Positions 7,179 to 15,142 are shown, numbered from the stretch's first letter. The stretch is DNA of 17,696 bases from Candidatus Tenderia sp. (GCA_030148045.1 JASBUE010000134.1:1-17696), one strand, 5' to 3'. The notes: generated by a model from the sequence alone, not told the origin. Made by a program: numbers and translations.

Positions 7179-8753
7179 ATGCCTAATCAATGCCCGGCCT
7201 TGAGCCCGCAAATCGCCGAGGTGATCCAGGATGCCGCGCGACTGGTGGGACAAAGCCTCGATCCGCATCATTCCATCCAGGGGATGTTGGCGCTGTTGTC
7301 GAACAATCTCGGCCTGACCCAGGGGCGGGTGGTGTTGCCGGATCCCGACAGCGGCATGCTGCATATCGCCTACAGCCACAGCCTGAGCAAGGGTGAAATC
7401 GGCCGCGGCACCTATGCCGTCGGCGAAGGCGTGACCGGTCGGGTAATGGCGACAGGTGAAATCGCCTTGATCCCCGATGTCAGCAAGGAGCCGTCCTATG
7501 TCGCCAATGTCTCCGCGGCCAAACCGAAAACCGGCGAGCGCGTGGCTTATCTGGCGGTACCGATTATGCGCGATGACAAACCCTTCGGCGTGCTGGCGGT
7601 ACACTGCCTGAAGACCGTGATCGGTCACTTTGACAGCGATTTGTACATCCTGCAGATCATGGCGGCGATGATCGGCCAAACCCTGCACATTCATGACCTG
7701 ATCGAGGAAAAGACCCGCGAGCTGAAAGCGGAAAACAGGGCCCTGCGGGTGAAGCGGCAGGAACGCCATGCCGTGCACGGCATCATCGGCAGGAGTGCGA
7801 CGCTGCGCGAGTCCATCGAGCGCGCCCGCAAGGCGGCGGCGTCGCAGGCGACGGTGATGCTGGTGGGTGAATCGGGGTCGGGCAAAGAACGCTTCGCGCG
7901 CATGATCCACCTGGCCAGCGAGCGGCGCGAAAAGCCTTTTGTGTGCATCAATTGCGCCGCCATTCCCGCCAACCTGTTGGAGAGCGAACTGTTCGGCCAT
8001 GAAAAAGGGGCCTTCACCGGCGCCGCCAACGCCCGCCCCGGCAAGTTCGAGATCGCCGCCGGCGGCACCCTGTTTCTGGATGAGATCGGCGACATGGCCC
8101 TGGACCTGCAGGCCAAACTGCTGCGCGTGTTGCAGGAACGCTGCGTGCAGCGCATCGGCAGCAACCGGGAAACGCCGGTCGATGTGCGCATTATCAGCGC
8201 CACCAACCAGCGCATGGAAGAGGCCGTCAACGGCGGCGATTTTCGGCTCGATCTTTTTTATCGTCTCAACGTGATCCGTATTACGTTGCCGCCGCTGCGC
8301 CAGCGCAAGGATGATATCGAACTGCTGGCGCTGTACTTTCTCAACCGCTGCAACCAGATGCACAAACGCAATGTCATGCTCAGCGACGCCGCCTTTACCC
8401 AGTTGAAGCACTACGAGTGGCCGGGCAATGTGCGCCAGCTGGAAAATGTGATCGAGCGACTGGTCATCATGAGCGACAACGACTTGATAAGCGAAGAAAT
8501 CATACAGGCCATCCTCAACGAAGAGTCCGGCGTCGCACTGGAGGAATCCGGTCGCCCCCAAACCGGGGCACCACAGCCATCCTCATTCGATTTGACACCA
8601 CGCCCCTACAGCAAGGTGCAACCGTACGAACGGGACACCATCCTCGAAGCCATTGGCAAAACCGGAGGCAACAAGACCCTCGCGGCCCGCACGTTAGGAA
8701 TGACGCCCCGACAACTGCACTACCGCCTTAACAAGCTCGATATCGATGCCTGA
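7179..8753 (+). CDS. NifA-type sigma-54-dependent activator (GAF-AAA+-Fis)
   Basis: 524 aa, the length of Azotobacter-type NifA. A GAF sensor domain spans about residues 20-170 (GEGVTGRVMATGE, YLAVPIM..PFGVLAVH). A coiled-coil linker follows (about 172-195). The AAA+ domain has Walker A GESGSGKE (230-237), the sigma-54 contact loop GAFTGA (278-283), Walker B GGTLFLDEIG (295-304) and WPGNVRQLENVIER. A Fis-type HTH ends the protein (about 485-522, NKTLAARTLGMTPRQLHYRLNKL). That HTH is close to NifA, but no nif genes are visible and the Cys cluster of oxygen-sensitive NifA is absent, so 'nifA' is not assigned. The protein should drive open-complex formation at -24/-12 promoters. The nearest is that of the DUF2892 gene, with a palindromic site at UAS distance. 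AGGAG at 7164-7168 supports the ATG start. It converges on the aldehyde dehydrogenase gene. Confidence 0.9.
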   Translation: MPNQCPALSPQIAEVIQDAARLVGQSLDPHHSIQGMLALLSNNLGLTQGRVVLPDPDSGMLHIAYSHSLSKGEIGRGTYAVGEGVTGRVMATGEIALIPDVSKEPSYVANVSAAKPKTGERVAYLAVPIMRDDKPFGVLAVHCLKTVIGHFDSDLYILQIMAAMIGQTLHIHDLIEEKTRELKAENRALRVKRQERHAVHGIIGRSATLRESIERARKAAASQATVMLVGESGSGKERFARMIHLASERREKPFVCINCAAIPANLLESELFGHEKGAFTGAANARPGKFEIAAGGTLFLDEIGDMALDLQAKLLRVLQERCVQRIGSNRETPVDVRIISATNQRMEEAVNGGDFRLDLFYRLNVIRITLPPLRQRKDDIELLALYFLNRCNQMHKRNVMLSDAAFTQLKHYEWPGNVRQLENVIERLVIMSDNDLISEEIIQAILNEESGVALEESGRPQTGAPQPSSFDLTPRPYSKVQPYERDTILEAIGKTGGNKTLAARTLGMTPRQLHYRLNKLDIDA

Positions 8754-8775
8754 CGGGTCGGAAAAAGGCAGCGGG

Positions 8776-10140
8776 TTACTTGATCCAGATCGTCTTCTGG
8801 TTCACAAATTCCATCATACCGTGGTGGCACAGCTCGCGGCCGTAGCCTGAGTTCTTCACCCCGCCGAAGGGCAGGCGCGGATCGCTCTTGACCAGGCCGT
8901 TGACGAACACCGCACCGGACTGCAGCTGGCGGGCGACGCGTTCACCACGCTCGCTGTCGCGGGTCCAGACACTGCCCCCGAGGCCGAAGTCGGAAGCGTT
9001 GGCGATCTTGATCGCCTCCTGCTCGTCGCGGGCGCGGATGACAATGGCCACCGGACCGAAGAACTCCTCGCTCCAGGCCGGCATGCCGGGTTTGACGCCG
9101 TCTAGAATAGACGGCTGGTAATAGGCGCCCGGCCCGTCGATGGGGGCACAGCCGGTGACGGCGACCGCCCCCTTGTCCAGGCTGGCCTGCACCTGCCGGT
9201 GCAGCTCGTCACGCAGATCCTTGCGCGCCATGGGGGCCAGGGTAGTGGCTTCGTCCATGGGGTCGCCGGGCTGGCGTGCCTCGACGGCTTGTTTGAACTT
9301 GGCCAGGAACCGGTCGGCCACCGCCTCCACCACGATGAAGCGCTTGGCGGCGATGCAGCTCTGACCGCCGTTGAGAAAACGCGAGGTCACGCCCTGCTCC
9401 GCCGCCCAGTCCAGATCGGCATCCTCCAGCACGATGAAGGGGTCGGAGCCACCCAGCTCCAACACGGTCTTTTTCAGGTTGGCACCGGCGGTGGCGGCCA
9501 CTTGGCGCCCGGCCGGTTCCGAGCCGGTGAGGGTGACGGCATGGATGCGTCCATCCTCGATCACACCGGCGACCTGGCCAGACGAGATCATCAGGGTGCG
9601 GAACACGCCCTCGGGCAGCCCGGCGCCGCGCACCAGCGCCTCGATGGCCAGGGCGCACTGGGGTACGTTGGAGGCGTGCTTGAGCACGCCGGTGTTGCCC
9701 GCCACCAGGGCCGGGGCGAGAAAACGGAACACCTGCCAGACGGGAAAGTTCCACGGCATCACCGCCAGCACCGTGCCGATGGGTTGATGGGCCACCAGGC
9801 TCTTGCCGGCGTCGGTCTCGATCACCTCGTCGGCGAGAAAGGCGGCGCCGTTGTCGGCGTAGTAGTCGCACACCCAGGCGCACTTTTCCACCTCGCTGCG
9901 GGCCTCGCCGATCAACTTGCCCATTTCGCGGGTGATGGTTTCGGCCAGCCGGTCGCGCTGCTGCAGCAGCACCTGGCCGAGCTTGCGCACATGGTCGCAG
10001 CGTTCGCTCACCGGCGTGGCGGCCCACTTGGGCGTGGCGATGGCCACCTGCACCAGCGCTTCTTCAAGCTGCTCATCATTCCAGTCGGGATATTTCTCCA
10101 TGACCTCGCCGGTGGCGGGATTTTGCGATACAAACGGCAT
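8776..10140 (-). CDS. NAD(P)-dependent succinate-semialdehyde dehydrogenase (Sad/YneI-like)
   Basis: 454 aa, similar in length and sequence feel to E. coli Sad/YneI (462 aa). It oxidises succinate semialdehyde to succinate at the end of GABA degradation; other aldehydes are possible substrates. Family residues are intact: N131 in MPWNFPVWQ, K154 in LKHASNV, E228 in LELGGSDPF, and the catalytic C262 in GGQSCIAAKRF. The C-terminal PFGGVKNSGYGREL is typical of the superfamily. The start is fixed by AAGGAG (10147-10152) 6 nt before the ATG, and by MPFVSQNPATGE matching the usual N-terminus. A promoter with -10 TATACT lies just upstream. No gab transporter or transaminase gene is adjacent, so the exact substrate remains open. 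It converges with the activator gene with a 22-bp gap and no obvious terminator. Confidence 0.88.
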   Translation of the reverse strand: MPFVSQNPATGEVMEKYPDWNDEQLEEALVQVAIATPKWAATPVSERCDHVRKLGQVLLQQRDRLAETITREMGKLIGEARSEVEKCAWVCDYYADNGAAFLADEVIETDAGKSLVAHQPIGTVLAVMPWNFPVWQVFRFLAPALVAGNTGVLKHASNVPQCALAIEALVRGAGLPEGVFRTLMISSGQVAGVIEDGRIHAVTLTGSEPAGRQVAATAGANLKKTVLELGGSDPFIVLEDADLDWAAEQGVTSRFLNGGQSCIAAKRFIVVEAVADRFLAKFKQAVEARQPGDPMDEATTLAPMARKDLRDELHRQVQASLDKGAVAVTGCAPIDGPGAYYQPSILDGVKPGMPAWSEEFFGPVAIVIRARDEQEAIKIANASDFGLGGSVWTRDSERGERVARQLQSGAVFVNGLVKSDPRLPFGGVKNSGYGRELCHHGMMEFVNQKTIWIK

Positions 10141-10171
10141 ACACGACTCCTTAGAATTACTCGTAGCTGTG

Positions 10172-10199
10172 AGTATAGACTAATCAAAAGCTTGACCAA
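10172..10199 (-). promoter_or_regulatory. Sigma-70 promoter of the aldehyde dehydrogenase gene
   Basis: On the minus strand, TTGGTC (10194-10199), 16 bp, then TATACT (10172-10177). The -10 is good and the -35 weak. The start point would be near 10165, about 25 nt before the ATG, leaving room for the AAGGAG ribosome site. Confidence 0.55.
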
Positions 10200-10255
10200 G
10201 GTTAGGGAAAAACGGGAAAATTTGCGCCACTTTCAGTATTGAACAGGAATTTCGC

Positions 10256-11227
10256 ATGCTATCAAAAACCCTCTGCGTCCTGGGCGGGACCGGTTTCGTC
10301 GGCCATCACCTGGTTTCGCAATTGACCCGGGCCGGTTATTACGTGGTAGTGCCGTCGCGCAACCGCGAGCGCCACCGCTCGCTGCAGGTGCTGCCCAAGG
10401 TGGAGGTGGTGGATGCGAACATCTTCGATGACGACAGCCTCGATGCCCTGTTCGTCGGCTGCCATGCGGTGGTCAACCTGGTGGCCATCCTCAACGAGAA
10501 CAAGCGCGGCGATTTCAACCGCGTCCATGTCGAGTTGGTGGAAAAGATCACCAACGACTGCCGCCGCAGCGGCGTCACCCGGCTGCTGCACATGAGCGCC
10601 CTGAATGCCGATGCCGACAAGGGCGGCAGCCGGTATCTGCGCAGCAAGGGCGCGGGGGAAAAGGTGGCCCATGCGGCCGAAGATCTGAATGTCACCAGCT
10701 TTCGCCCGTCGCTGATCTTCGGCGAGGATGACCACTTCTTCAACCGCTTCGCCGGGCTGCTGCGCAAGCTGCCGATCGTACCGCTGACCTGCCCCGAGAG
10801 CCGCATGGCGCCGGTCTATGTCGGCGACGTGGTCGAGGTAATGACGAAGGCGCTCAATGACAAGGCGACCTACGGCCAGGCCTACGAGCTGTGCGGTCCG
10901 GACATCGTCACCCTGAAACAGGTGGTCGGCTACACCAATCGCCTCACCGGCCTGCGCCGCGCCGTCATCCCACTGGGCAACGGCATGTCCGCCCTCATGG
11001 GCCGGATGTTGCAATGGCTGCCATACAAGCCCTTCAGCTACGACAACTACCTGAGCCTGCAGACCCCGGCGGTGTGCAACGGGCCCTTCCCCGGGCGCTT
11101 CGGCGTGACACCAAAAGCCATCGACAGCGTGGTGCCCAAGTACATCGGCCGCGCCGATATCCGCGGTCGCTACGACACCATGCGCCGGCGCGCGGCGCGC
11201 GACAAAGACCCGCTCGGCGGCGGCTAG
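10256..11227 (+). CDS. NDUFA9-like NAD(P)-binding epimerase/complex I-associated protein
   Basis: 323 aa. An extended short-chain dehydrogenase/reductase fold opens with the dinucleotide-binding glycine motif GGTGFVG (residues 10-16). AVVNLVAILNE then follows, characteristic of the NDUFA9/39-kDa complex I-associated group, then HMSALNADADKGGSRYLRSKGAGEK and SFRPSLIFGEDDHFFNRF. The SDR catalytic Tyr/Lys pair is represented by YLRSKG. Bacterial members are assigned to quinone or respiratory functions by similarity only; none is proven here. AGGA precedes the ATG at suitable distance. The gene ends TAG at 11225-11227, overlapping the GTG start of cca by one base, so the two are probably translationally coupled; functional linkage is not obvious. 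Confidence 0.85.
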   Translation: MLSKTLCVLGGTGFVGHHLVSQLTRAGYYVVVPSRNRERHRSLQVLPKVEVVDANIFDDDSLDALFVGCHAVVNLVAILNENKRGDFNRVHVELVEKITNDCRRSGVTRLLHMSALNADADKGGSRYLRSKGAGEKVAHAAEDLNVTSFRPSLIFGEDDHFFNRFAGLLRKLPIVPLTCPESRMAPVYVGDVVEVMTKALNDKATYGQAYELCGPDIVTLKQVVGYTNRLTGLRRAVIPLGNGMSALMGRMLQWLPYKPFSYDNYLSLQTPAVCNGPFPGRFGVTPKAIDSVVPKYIGRADIRGRYDTMRRRAARDKDPLGGG

Positions 11228-12447
11228 TGCAAATCTACCAAGTCGGCGGTGCGGTCAGGGACAAGCTGCTGGGTCTGGAGGTCCAGGACCATGACTGGGT
11301 GGTGGTGGGCCCCACGCCCGAGGAAATGCTGGCCCGGGGCTACCGCCAGGTGGGCAAGGACTTCCCGGTCTTCCTCCATCCCGAGAGCCATGAGGAGTAT
11401 GCCCTGGCGCGCACCGAGCGCAAGACCGGCCCCGGCTACAAGGGCTTTGCCTTCCATGCCGCCCCCGACGTCACCCTGGAAGACGATCTGATTCGGCGCG
11501 ACCTGACCATCAACGCCATCGCCATGGACGCGCACGGCAACATCATCGACCCCTTCCACGGCCGTGAGGATCTGGACAACGGGATCCTGCGCCATGTCTC
11601 CCCCGCCTTCGCCGAAGACCCGCTGCGCGTCCTGCGGGTGACGCGCTTCTACGCCCGTTTCGCCCCCATGGGCTTTCGCATCGCCGCCGAGACCGTGGAA
11701 TTGATGCGCCAGATGGTGGACAACGGCGAGGTGGACGCCCTGGTGCCGGAGCGGGTCTGGCAGGAGACCCAACGGGCCCTGGGCGAACAGCGGCCGCGCG
11801 CCTTCTTCGAGGCGCTGCGCGACTGCGGTGCCCTGGCCCGGATCTTCCCCGAACTGGCGACCCTGTTCGGCGTACCGCAGCGGGCCGACCACCATCCCGA
11901 GATCGACACCGGTCTCCACACCCTGATGGTGCTGGACCAGGCCTGCGAGATCAGCCCCGAACCGCGGGTGCGCTTCGCCGCCCTGCTCTACGATCTGGGC
12001 AAGGGCAACACGCCCAAGGCGGAATGGCCCAGCCACAAGGGCCATGAAGCGCGCTCCCTACCGCTGGTGAAACAGCTGTGCCAACGCCTGCGCAGCCCCA
12101 GGGACTATCGCGACCTGGCCCTACTGGTGGCCAAATATCACGGCCTGTGCCATCGCGCCGCCGAACTGCGCCCGACTACCCTGCTGGATACCCTGCAGGG
12201 ACTGGACGCCTTCCGCCGCCCGGAGCGCTTCGAGGAGTTTCTGCTCGCCTGCGCCGCCGACTATCGCGGCCGCAGCGGTTATCAAGGGCGCGACTATCCC
12301 CAAGCCGAGATCTTCCGCCGCGCCCGAGACGCCGCCCTGGCCGTGGACGCCGCCGCCCTGGCGCAACAGGGACTGAAGGGGGAGGCGCTGGCGGAGCGGC
12401 TGCGCCAGCAACGCTGCCAGGCCATCAAGCGGGCCTTGGCCGAATAA
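11227..12447 (+). CDS. cca: CCA tRNA nucleotidyltransferase (bacterial type 2, HD-motif His replaced by Tyr)
   Basis: 406 aa from GTG, against 412 in E. coli. It adds or repairs the 3'-CCA end of tRNAs in the cytoplasm. The start is set by alignment (VQIYQVGGAVRDKLLGL) and by the TAGTG overlap with the upstream gene. Nucleotidyltransferase features are intact: GGAVRD (7-12), the metal-binding D21 and D23 (QDHDW), RRDLTINAIA, and EDPLRVLRVTRFYARF. The C-terminal HD domain is recognisable: PEIDTGLHTLMVLDQ, RFAALLYDLGKGNTP, AKYHGLCH. However, the HD pair reads Y255-D256 where E. coli has H255-D256 (codon TAC at 11989-11991; CAC to TAC is one transition). Family knowledge predicts intact CCA addition but loss or change of the metal-dependent phosphohydrolase activity. 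The reading frame runs to a normal C-terminus. Confidence 0.94.
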   Translation: MQIYQVGGAVRDKLLGLEVQDHDWVVVGPTPEEMLARGYRQVGKDFPVFLHPESHEEYALARTERKTGPGYKGFAFHAAPDVTLEDDLIRRDLTINAIAMDAHGNIIDPFHGREDLDNGILRHVSPAFAEDPLRVLRVTRFYARFAPMGFRIAAETVELMRQMVDNGEVDALVPERVWQETQRALGEQRPRAFFEALRDCGALARIFPELATLFGVPQRADHHPEIDTGLHTLMVLDQACEISPEPRVRFAALLYDLGKGNTPKAEWPSHKGHEARSLPLVKQLCQRLRSPRDYRDLALLVAKYHGLCHRAAELRPTTLLDTLQGLDAFRRPERFEEFLLACAADYRGRSGYQGRDYPQAEIFRRARDAALAVDAAALAQQGLKGEALAERLRQQRCQAIKRALAE

Positions 12448-12571
12448 ATTCACGCCTCAAAAAGCATCGCAAATACAACCACTTTGGCTCGCTGGCGCAT
12501 TCTATGCACAGCGATATTTCCCAGCAATTCAATCAATTAACGAATCGGGCCGGCGCAGCCTAATAGTTGAC

Positions 12572-12601
12572 TTGGCGTAAAAATTCGTGCCAATCTATAA
12601 T
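12572..12601 (+). promoter_or_regulatory. Sigma-70 promoter of the DUF465 gene
   Basis: TTGGCG (12572-12577), 18 bp, then a perfect TATAAT (12596-12601). TTGACT at 12567 is a better -35 but is too far (23 bp). The start point is near 12608, giving a leader of about 60 nt. Confidence 0.68.
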
Positions 12602-12603
12602 TC

Positions 12604-12628
12604 GCCCCGGCCGAAATGCCCCGGCCGA
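12604..12628 (+). repeat. 11-bp direct repeat in the DUF465 leader
   Basis: GCCCCGGCCGA occurs at 12604-12614 and again at 12618-12628, at or just after the predicted transcription start. Each copy contains the palindrome CCGG/GGCC, so it could be a repressor site or fold in RNA. Confidence 0.45.
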
Positions 12629-12655
12629 GCGTGACGATGATTCACTCAATTCATC

Positions 12656-12668
12656 AGGAGGAAAGCCT
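12656..12668 (+). promoter_or_regulatory. Ribosome binding site deciding the DUF465 start
   Basis: AGGAGG at 12657-12662 lies 6 nt before ATG 12669. This favours that start over any in-frame start further upstream, which would overlap the promoter. Confidence 0.8.
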
Positions 12669-12914
12669 ATGTACGGAGTTCGTCATCATTTCCAGGAGGA
12701 GTTTCCCAACTTTTCCGGAACCATCAGCACGCTGAAAAAGAGCGACCCGCAATTCGCCACCCTGTTATCCCGCTACGACGAAACCGACAAGAAGATCTAC
12801 GGCATCGAGGCCCAGAGCCGGCCGGTCGCTGATGATTATGTCGAATTCCTCAAGAAGGAGCGGTTGAGACTGAAGGACCGTCTCTACTCCATCATTACAC
12901 ACAACGCAGACTGA
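12669..12914 (+). CDS. YdcH-family DUF465 small protein
   Basis: 81 aa. The C-terminal block EFLKKERLRLKDRLYSII is the DUF465/YdcH signature, preceded by the charged helix pattern STLKKSDPQFATLLSRYDETDKKIY. The protein is predicted to be a short alpha-helical, coiled-coil-prone cytoplasmic protein of unknown role. The start at 12669 is fixed by a strong ribosome site and by the family length of about 70-80 aa; the frame is open further upstream but that part overlaps the promoter. It has its own sigma-70 promoter and a strong terminator, so it is a monocistronic gene. Confidence 0.88.
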   Translation: MYGVRHHFQEEFPNFSGTISTLKKSDPQFATLLSRYDETDKKIYGIEAQSRPVADDYVEFLKKERLRLKDRLYSIITHNAD

Positions 12915-12946
12915 CAATCTCGACCCTTGCGGCCGAGACGCATCTT

Positions 12947-12969
12947 GCGCGCCTTTGGCGCGCTTTTTT
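12947..12969 (+). terminator. Rho-independent terminator after the DUF465 gene
   Basis: Stem GCGCGCC (12947-12953) and GGCGCGC (12957-12963) with a TTT loop, followed by six T (12964-12969). It marks the left edge of GC-rich chromosome before the AT-richer island. Confidence 0.93.
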
Positions 12970-13125
12970 ATTTCTTGGGTAGTTGTGTTGTAAAGAATCT
13001 TTCGCACTTTTGATCTGGCGGCGGTTCATGCTGATCCAGCATTCAGCTGCCCCTTGGGGCTCAACGATTTGCATCAGCAGCGGCGCTTTTTGCCATCTGT
13101 TGGATGCGCTTGCATGTGTGCTTTC

Positions 13126-14376
13126 TCAATGGACTACTTTAGCTATCTTTTTCAGGGTTTCTTTACTCTCACCAAATGCACATATTGCATCACAGTGTTT
13201 GCGCAAATCCGAAAACAGAACGTAATGAATTTCGATGTTATTCCCCTTAATCGCTGGCCGACTTAGCTGTAGCACCAACTCCCTTTCTCTATTGTCAGGA
13301 ATAATCAGGAAGAGGGAAGATGGATCCTCGGGAAATGAGTAATACAAATCGGTGAGCCTGAGTATCCCAGAATATATAGATGTGCTTTTTTCAACCTCAA
13401 AAGCACTCACAATCTTATTTGTTCCTTTCTGAAACCAAATCACATCAATTAATGCAATGGTGCTATAGGTGTCTTTGCCGACTCCAATATCGGGAAATTC
13501 CGGCAGACTTATAAATGAGAAGTTATTTCCCTGATGGCATCTTGACCGGTCATTTGATGCACTAATTACATCATAGCCCAATGACTGCCCAATTCTTAGA
13601 AGGTGATACTGCATTTCCGTGTGCAAATCTTCCTCTTCTTTTTCATTCGCAACTTCCATGTGACGTTTTCTTAGAATATTCTCTATTTTTTTCTGCTCTT
13701 TTTCTGAGAGTGCACCTTCATCACCTACCATTACCTTCTTGATGCCTATGTCAAATAACAATCCTGAAAACGCCCCAAGGTCCTTAGAAAATGTGACTCG
13801 GTACTGATTGTTTTTTTCTAAGATTACCTCTCGCATCCGAAGATATTCCTGCCATGAACCCAGTTTAACTTTACTCTTGAATAAATGATTAAATCCATTA
13901 ACGATCACGGTATTGAATGGCGGGATAATTTCTGGGTGAAGAAAATATAGGATATTGGCCACTGCCGGACCGAGACCCTTGATGTTCAACTGATCGAGAT
14001 TGATTATTTCTTTTAGAATCTGCTCTTCCTTTGTTGCGTTATAGCAATTTTCAAGGAACTGCCCAAAGGCCATCTTATTTTCTTCATTCTCATAGATATC
14101 TGGAATTCGAAGTTTCGGCTTCCAGTAAAAAGCATGTGATGCACCAATAAATACCTGTTTTTGCTCTGTGATGCAGTTTAGGACAAACTCCAAAGATGAA
14201 CCCTTGTAGTCATTCCCAAACTGCCCAGCCTTGATATTCTGAATTACTTCCTGAACCCCACGGCGTATTGAACGAAAGGCTTTTAAACGCTCATCATTAT
14301 TAATGAACCAAGTATTGAATACGGATTCCCTGTCCGATTTATACTTATTGAATAATCCTTGCAATTCCATATTCAT
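13126..14376 (-). CDS. Uncharacterised protein with HhH-like segment and nuclease-like C-terminus
   Basis: 416 aa, not recognised as a named family. Residues about 130-165 (LDQLNIKGLGPAVANILYFL, then PPFNTVIV) resemble the helix-hairpin-helix stretch of DNA glycosylases. The catalytic Asp position of that motif (VDT) reads FNT, so glycosylase activity is unlikely. The C-terminal part (about 250-395) has E254, D311 in IALIDVIWF and E327/E329 in SAFEVEKSTSIYSGILR. This is a D...ExE arrangement like degenerate PD-(D/E)xK restriction-endonuclease-like folds, with LFLIIPDNRERELV after it. A DNA-binding nuclease, perhaps defence-related, is an inference. The gene is AT-rich and unlike the flanking chromosome in codon use, which indicates transfer. 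It lies downstream of vapBC in the same orientation, with 191 bp between them. AGG directly before ATG 14374-14376, or AGGA before the third-codon ATG, leaves the start uncertain by two codons. Confidence 0.7.
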   Translation of the reverse strand: MNMELQGLFNKYKSDRESVFNTWFINNDERLKAFRSIRRGVQEVIQNIKAGQFGNDYKGSSLEFVLNCITEQKQVFIGASHAFYWKPKLRIPDIYENEENKMAFGQFLENCYNATKEEQILKEIINLDQLNIKGLGPAVANILYFLHPEIIPPFNTVIVNGFNHLFKSKVKLGSWQEYLRMREVILEKNNQYRVTFSKDLGAFSGLLFDIGIKKVMVGDEGALSEKEQKKIENILRKRHMEVANEKEEEDLHTEMQYHLLRIGQSLGYDVISASNDRSRCHQGNNFSFISLPEFPDIGVGKDTYSTIALIDVIWFQKGTNKIVSAFEVEKSTSIYSGILRLTDLYYSFPEDPSSLFLIIPDNRERELVLQLSRPAIKGNNIEIHYVLFSDLRKHCDAICAFGESKETLKKIAKVVH

Positions 14377-14517
14377 CCTATATCTCTAATGTTTTGTTGC
14401 ACATGACGTTCGCTGCGAGGGGCTTGTATGATCGATCTTATATCCCCAAGTAAATAAAGTGGGCCCCATGACCTTGGCCAAAAGGTTATAGGTGTGGCAA
14501 CCCGATTGAGCCGTGGC

Positions 14518-14534
14518 ACTCCGTATGACGGAGT
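14518..14534. repeat. Hairpin ACTCCGT / ACGGAGT between vapC and the 416-aa gene
   Basis: A 7-bp perfect stem with a 3-nt loop. It lies within a larger imperfect symmetrical region (about 14497-14573) that starts at the vapC stop. No T-run follows on the minus strand, so it is at best a weak terminator. The region may instead be a decayed cassette end, but no proper attC boxes could be placed. Confidence 0.35.
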
Positions 14535-14567
14535 CCGTTAACAACGGGTGAGGCGCTTGTATGCCTT

Positions 14568-14948
14568 TTAGACAAACAGCTCAACCTTCAACACCTGATT
14601 TATTAACCGAAAGTGCTTATCAAGCGAATAGACTTTGCAGCTATTTTGCTTGGCATTTTGGGCAATGATCAAGTCAGGGATACCAACCCCATTGGCACCG
14701 CCCTTTAAACACTTCACCTGGAATTCAATTATTTCGTCCCATCGAATATTTAATGAGGCCTTATTAACTTCTTGAAGCAGGTTAATGACTTTAGTTTGCT
14801 TCTTTATCTTCAAGTAAGGAATTAATTCTGCGAGAATCAGGTCGTTGGTTAGGATGAGGTTTTCATCTATTAAAAAATCTAGGTCTTTGGAGTTATCCCC
14901 CCCTCTGAAATAATCAATCCATATTGACGTATCTACCAAAACATCCAT
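14568..14948 (-). CDS. vapC: VapC-like PIN-domain toxin
   Basis: 126 aa, the usual VapC length. PIN-domain acidic residues are all present: D6 (VLVDTSIWIDYF), E41 (LILAELIPYL), D92 (GIPDLIIAQNA) and D110 (VYSLDKHF). VapC toxins are magnesium-dependent ribonucleases that cut tRNA or rRNA; the target here is unknown. The ATG overlaps the vapB stop (TAATG), the standard coupled arrangement. The gene ends with TAA inside the sequence GTCTAAA, one base from an integron R'' box. Composition is AT-rich like the rest of the island. No lesion is seen, so the module is probably functional. Confidence 0.9.
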   Translation of the reverse strand: MDVLVDTSIWIDYFRGGDNSKDLDFLIDENLILTNDLILAELIPYLKIKKQTKVINLLQEVNKASLNIRWDEIIEFQVKCLKGGANGVGIPDLIIAQNAKQNSCKVYSLDKHFRLINQVLKVELFV

Positions 14949-15142
14949 TAATGGCGGTCTCTGATTTCATCAAGATCAATATCTAGGGCAATCTTGCCCC
15001 TATATTTCTTGAGATCAGAGATCTTTGATTTTCTTACCAATTCTTCCAGCGCCTTAACTATTACCGCAGTCTTTGTGTCAATATGGGTTACTTTCATTGC
15101 CTCGTTAAGCAGGTTCTCGGGTAGATCTAGGGTTGTTCTCAT
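14948..15142 (-). CDS. vapB: VapB-type antitoxin
   Basis: 64 aa from the preferred start. The N-terminus MRTTLDLPENLLNEAMKVTH is the ribbon-helix-helix type DNA-binding segment of the VapB/DUF2191 group. ALEELVRKSKISDLKKYRGK is the hinge, and the acidic tail (LDIDLDEIRD) should wrap the toxin. The start at 15140-15142 is chosen because GGAGG (15148-15152) lies 5 nt upstream; an ATG at 15152-15154 overlaps that ribosome site and is unlikely. Its stop overlaps vapC by one base. It is expected to repress its own promoter together with VapC through the inverted repeat around the -10 region. Confidence 0.88.
   Translation of the reverse strand: MRTTLDLPENLLNEAMKVTHIDTKTAVIVKALEELVRKSKISDLKKYRGKIALDIDLDEIRDRH

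Noticed and set aside
7059..8561. 500-aa open frame on the minus strand
   Set aside because: Shadow of the sigma-54 activator, whose Walker A, GAFTGA and HTH motifs are clear on the plus strand.
9199..10242. 347-aa open frame on the plus strand
   Set aside because: Shadow of the aldehyde dehydrogenase gene; no ribosome site or known motif.
12493..12508. Sigma-54-like TGGCGC-N5-ATGCA upstream of the DUF465 gene
   Set aside because: Two mismatches, and a better sigma-70 promoter with perfect TATAAT lies closer to the gene; expected by chance at this level.
13059..13105. GCTCAAC ... GTTGGAT pair matching attC outer-box consensus
   Set aside because: The two boxes do not pair with each other, no L''/L' arms exist, and the 47-bp length is too short; such box pairs occur by chance.
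14480..14573. attC after vapC
   Set aside because: The vapC stop lies in GTCTAAA, close to R'', and hairpins follow, but no R' core and no consistent L''/L' arms with an extra base could be placed.
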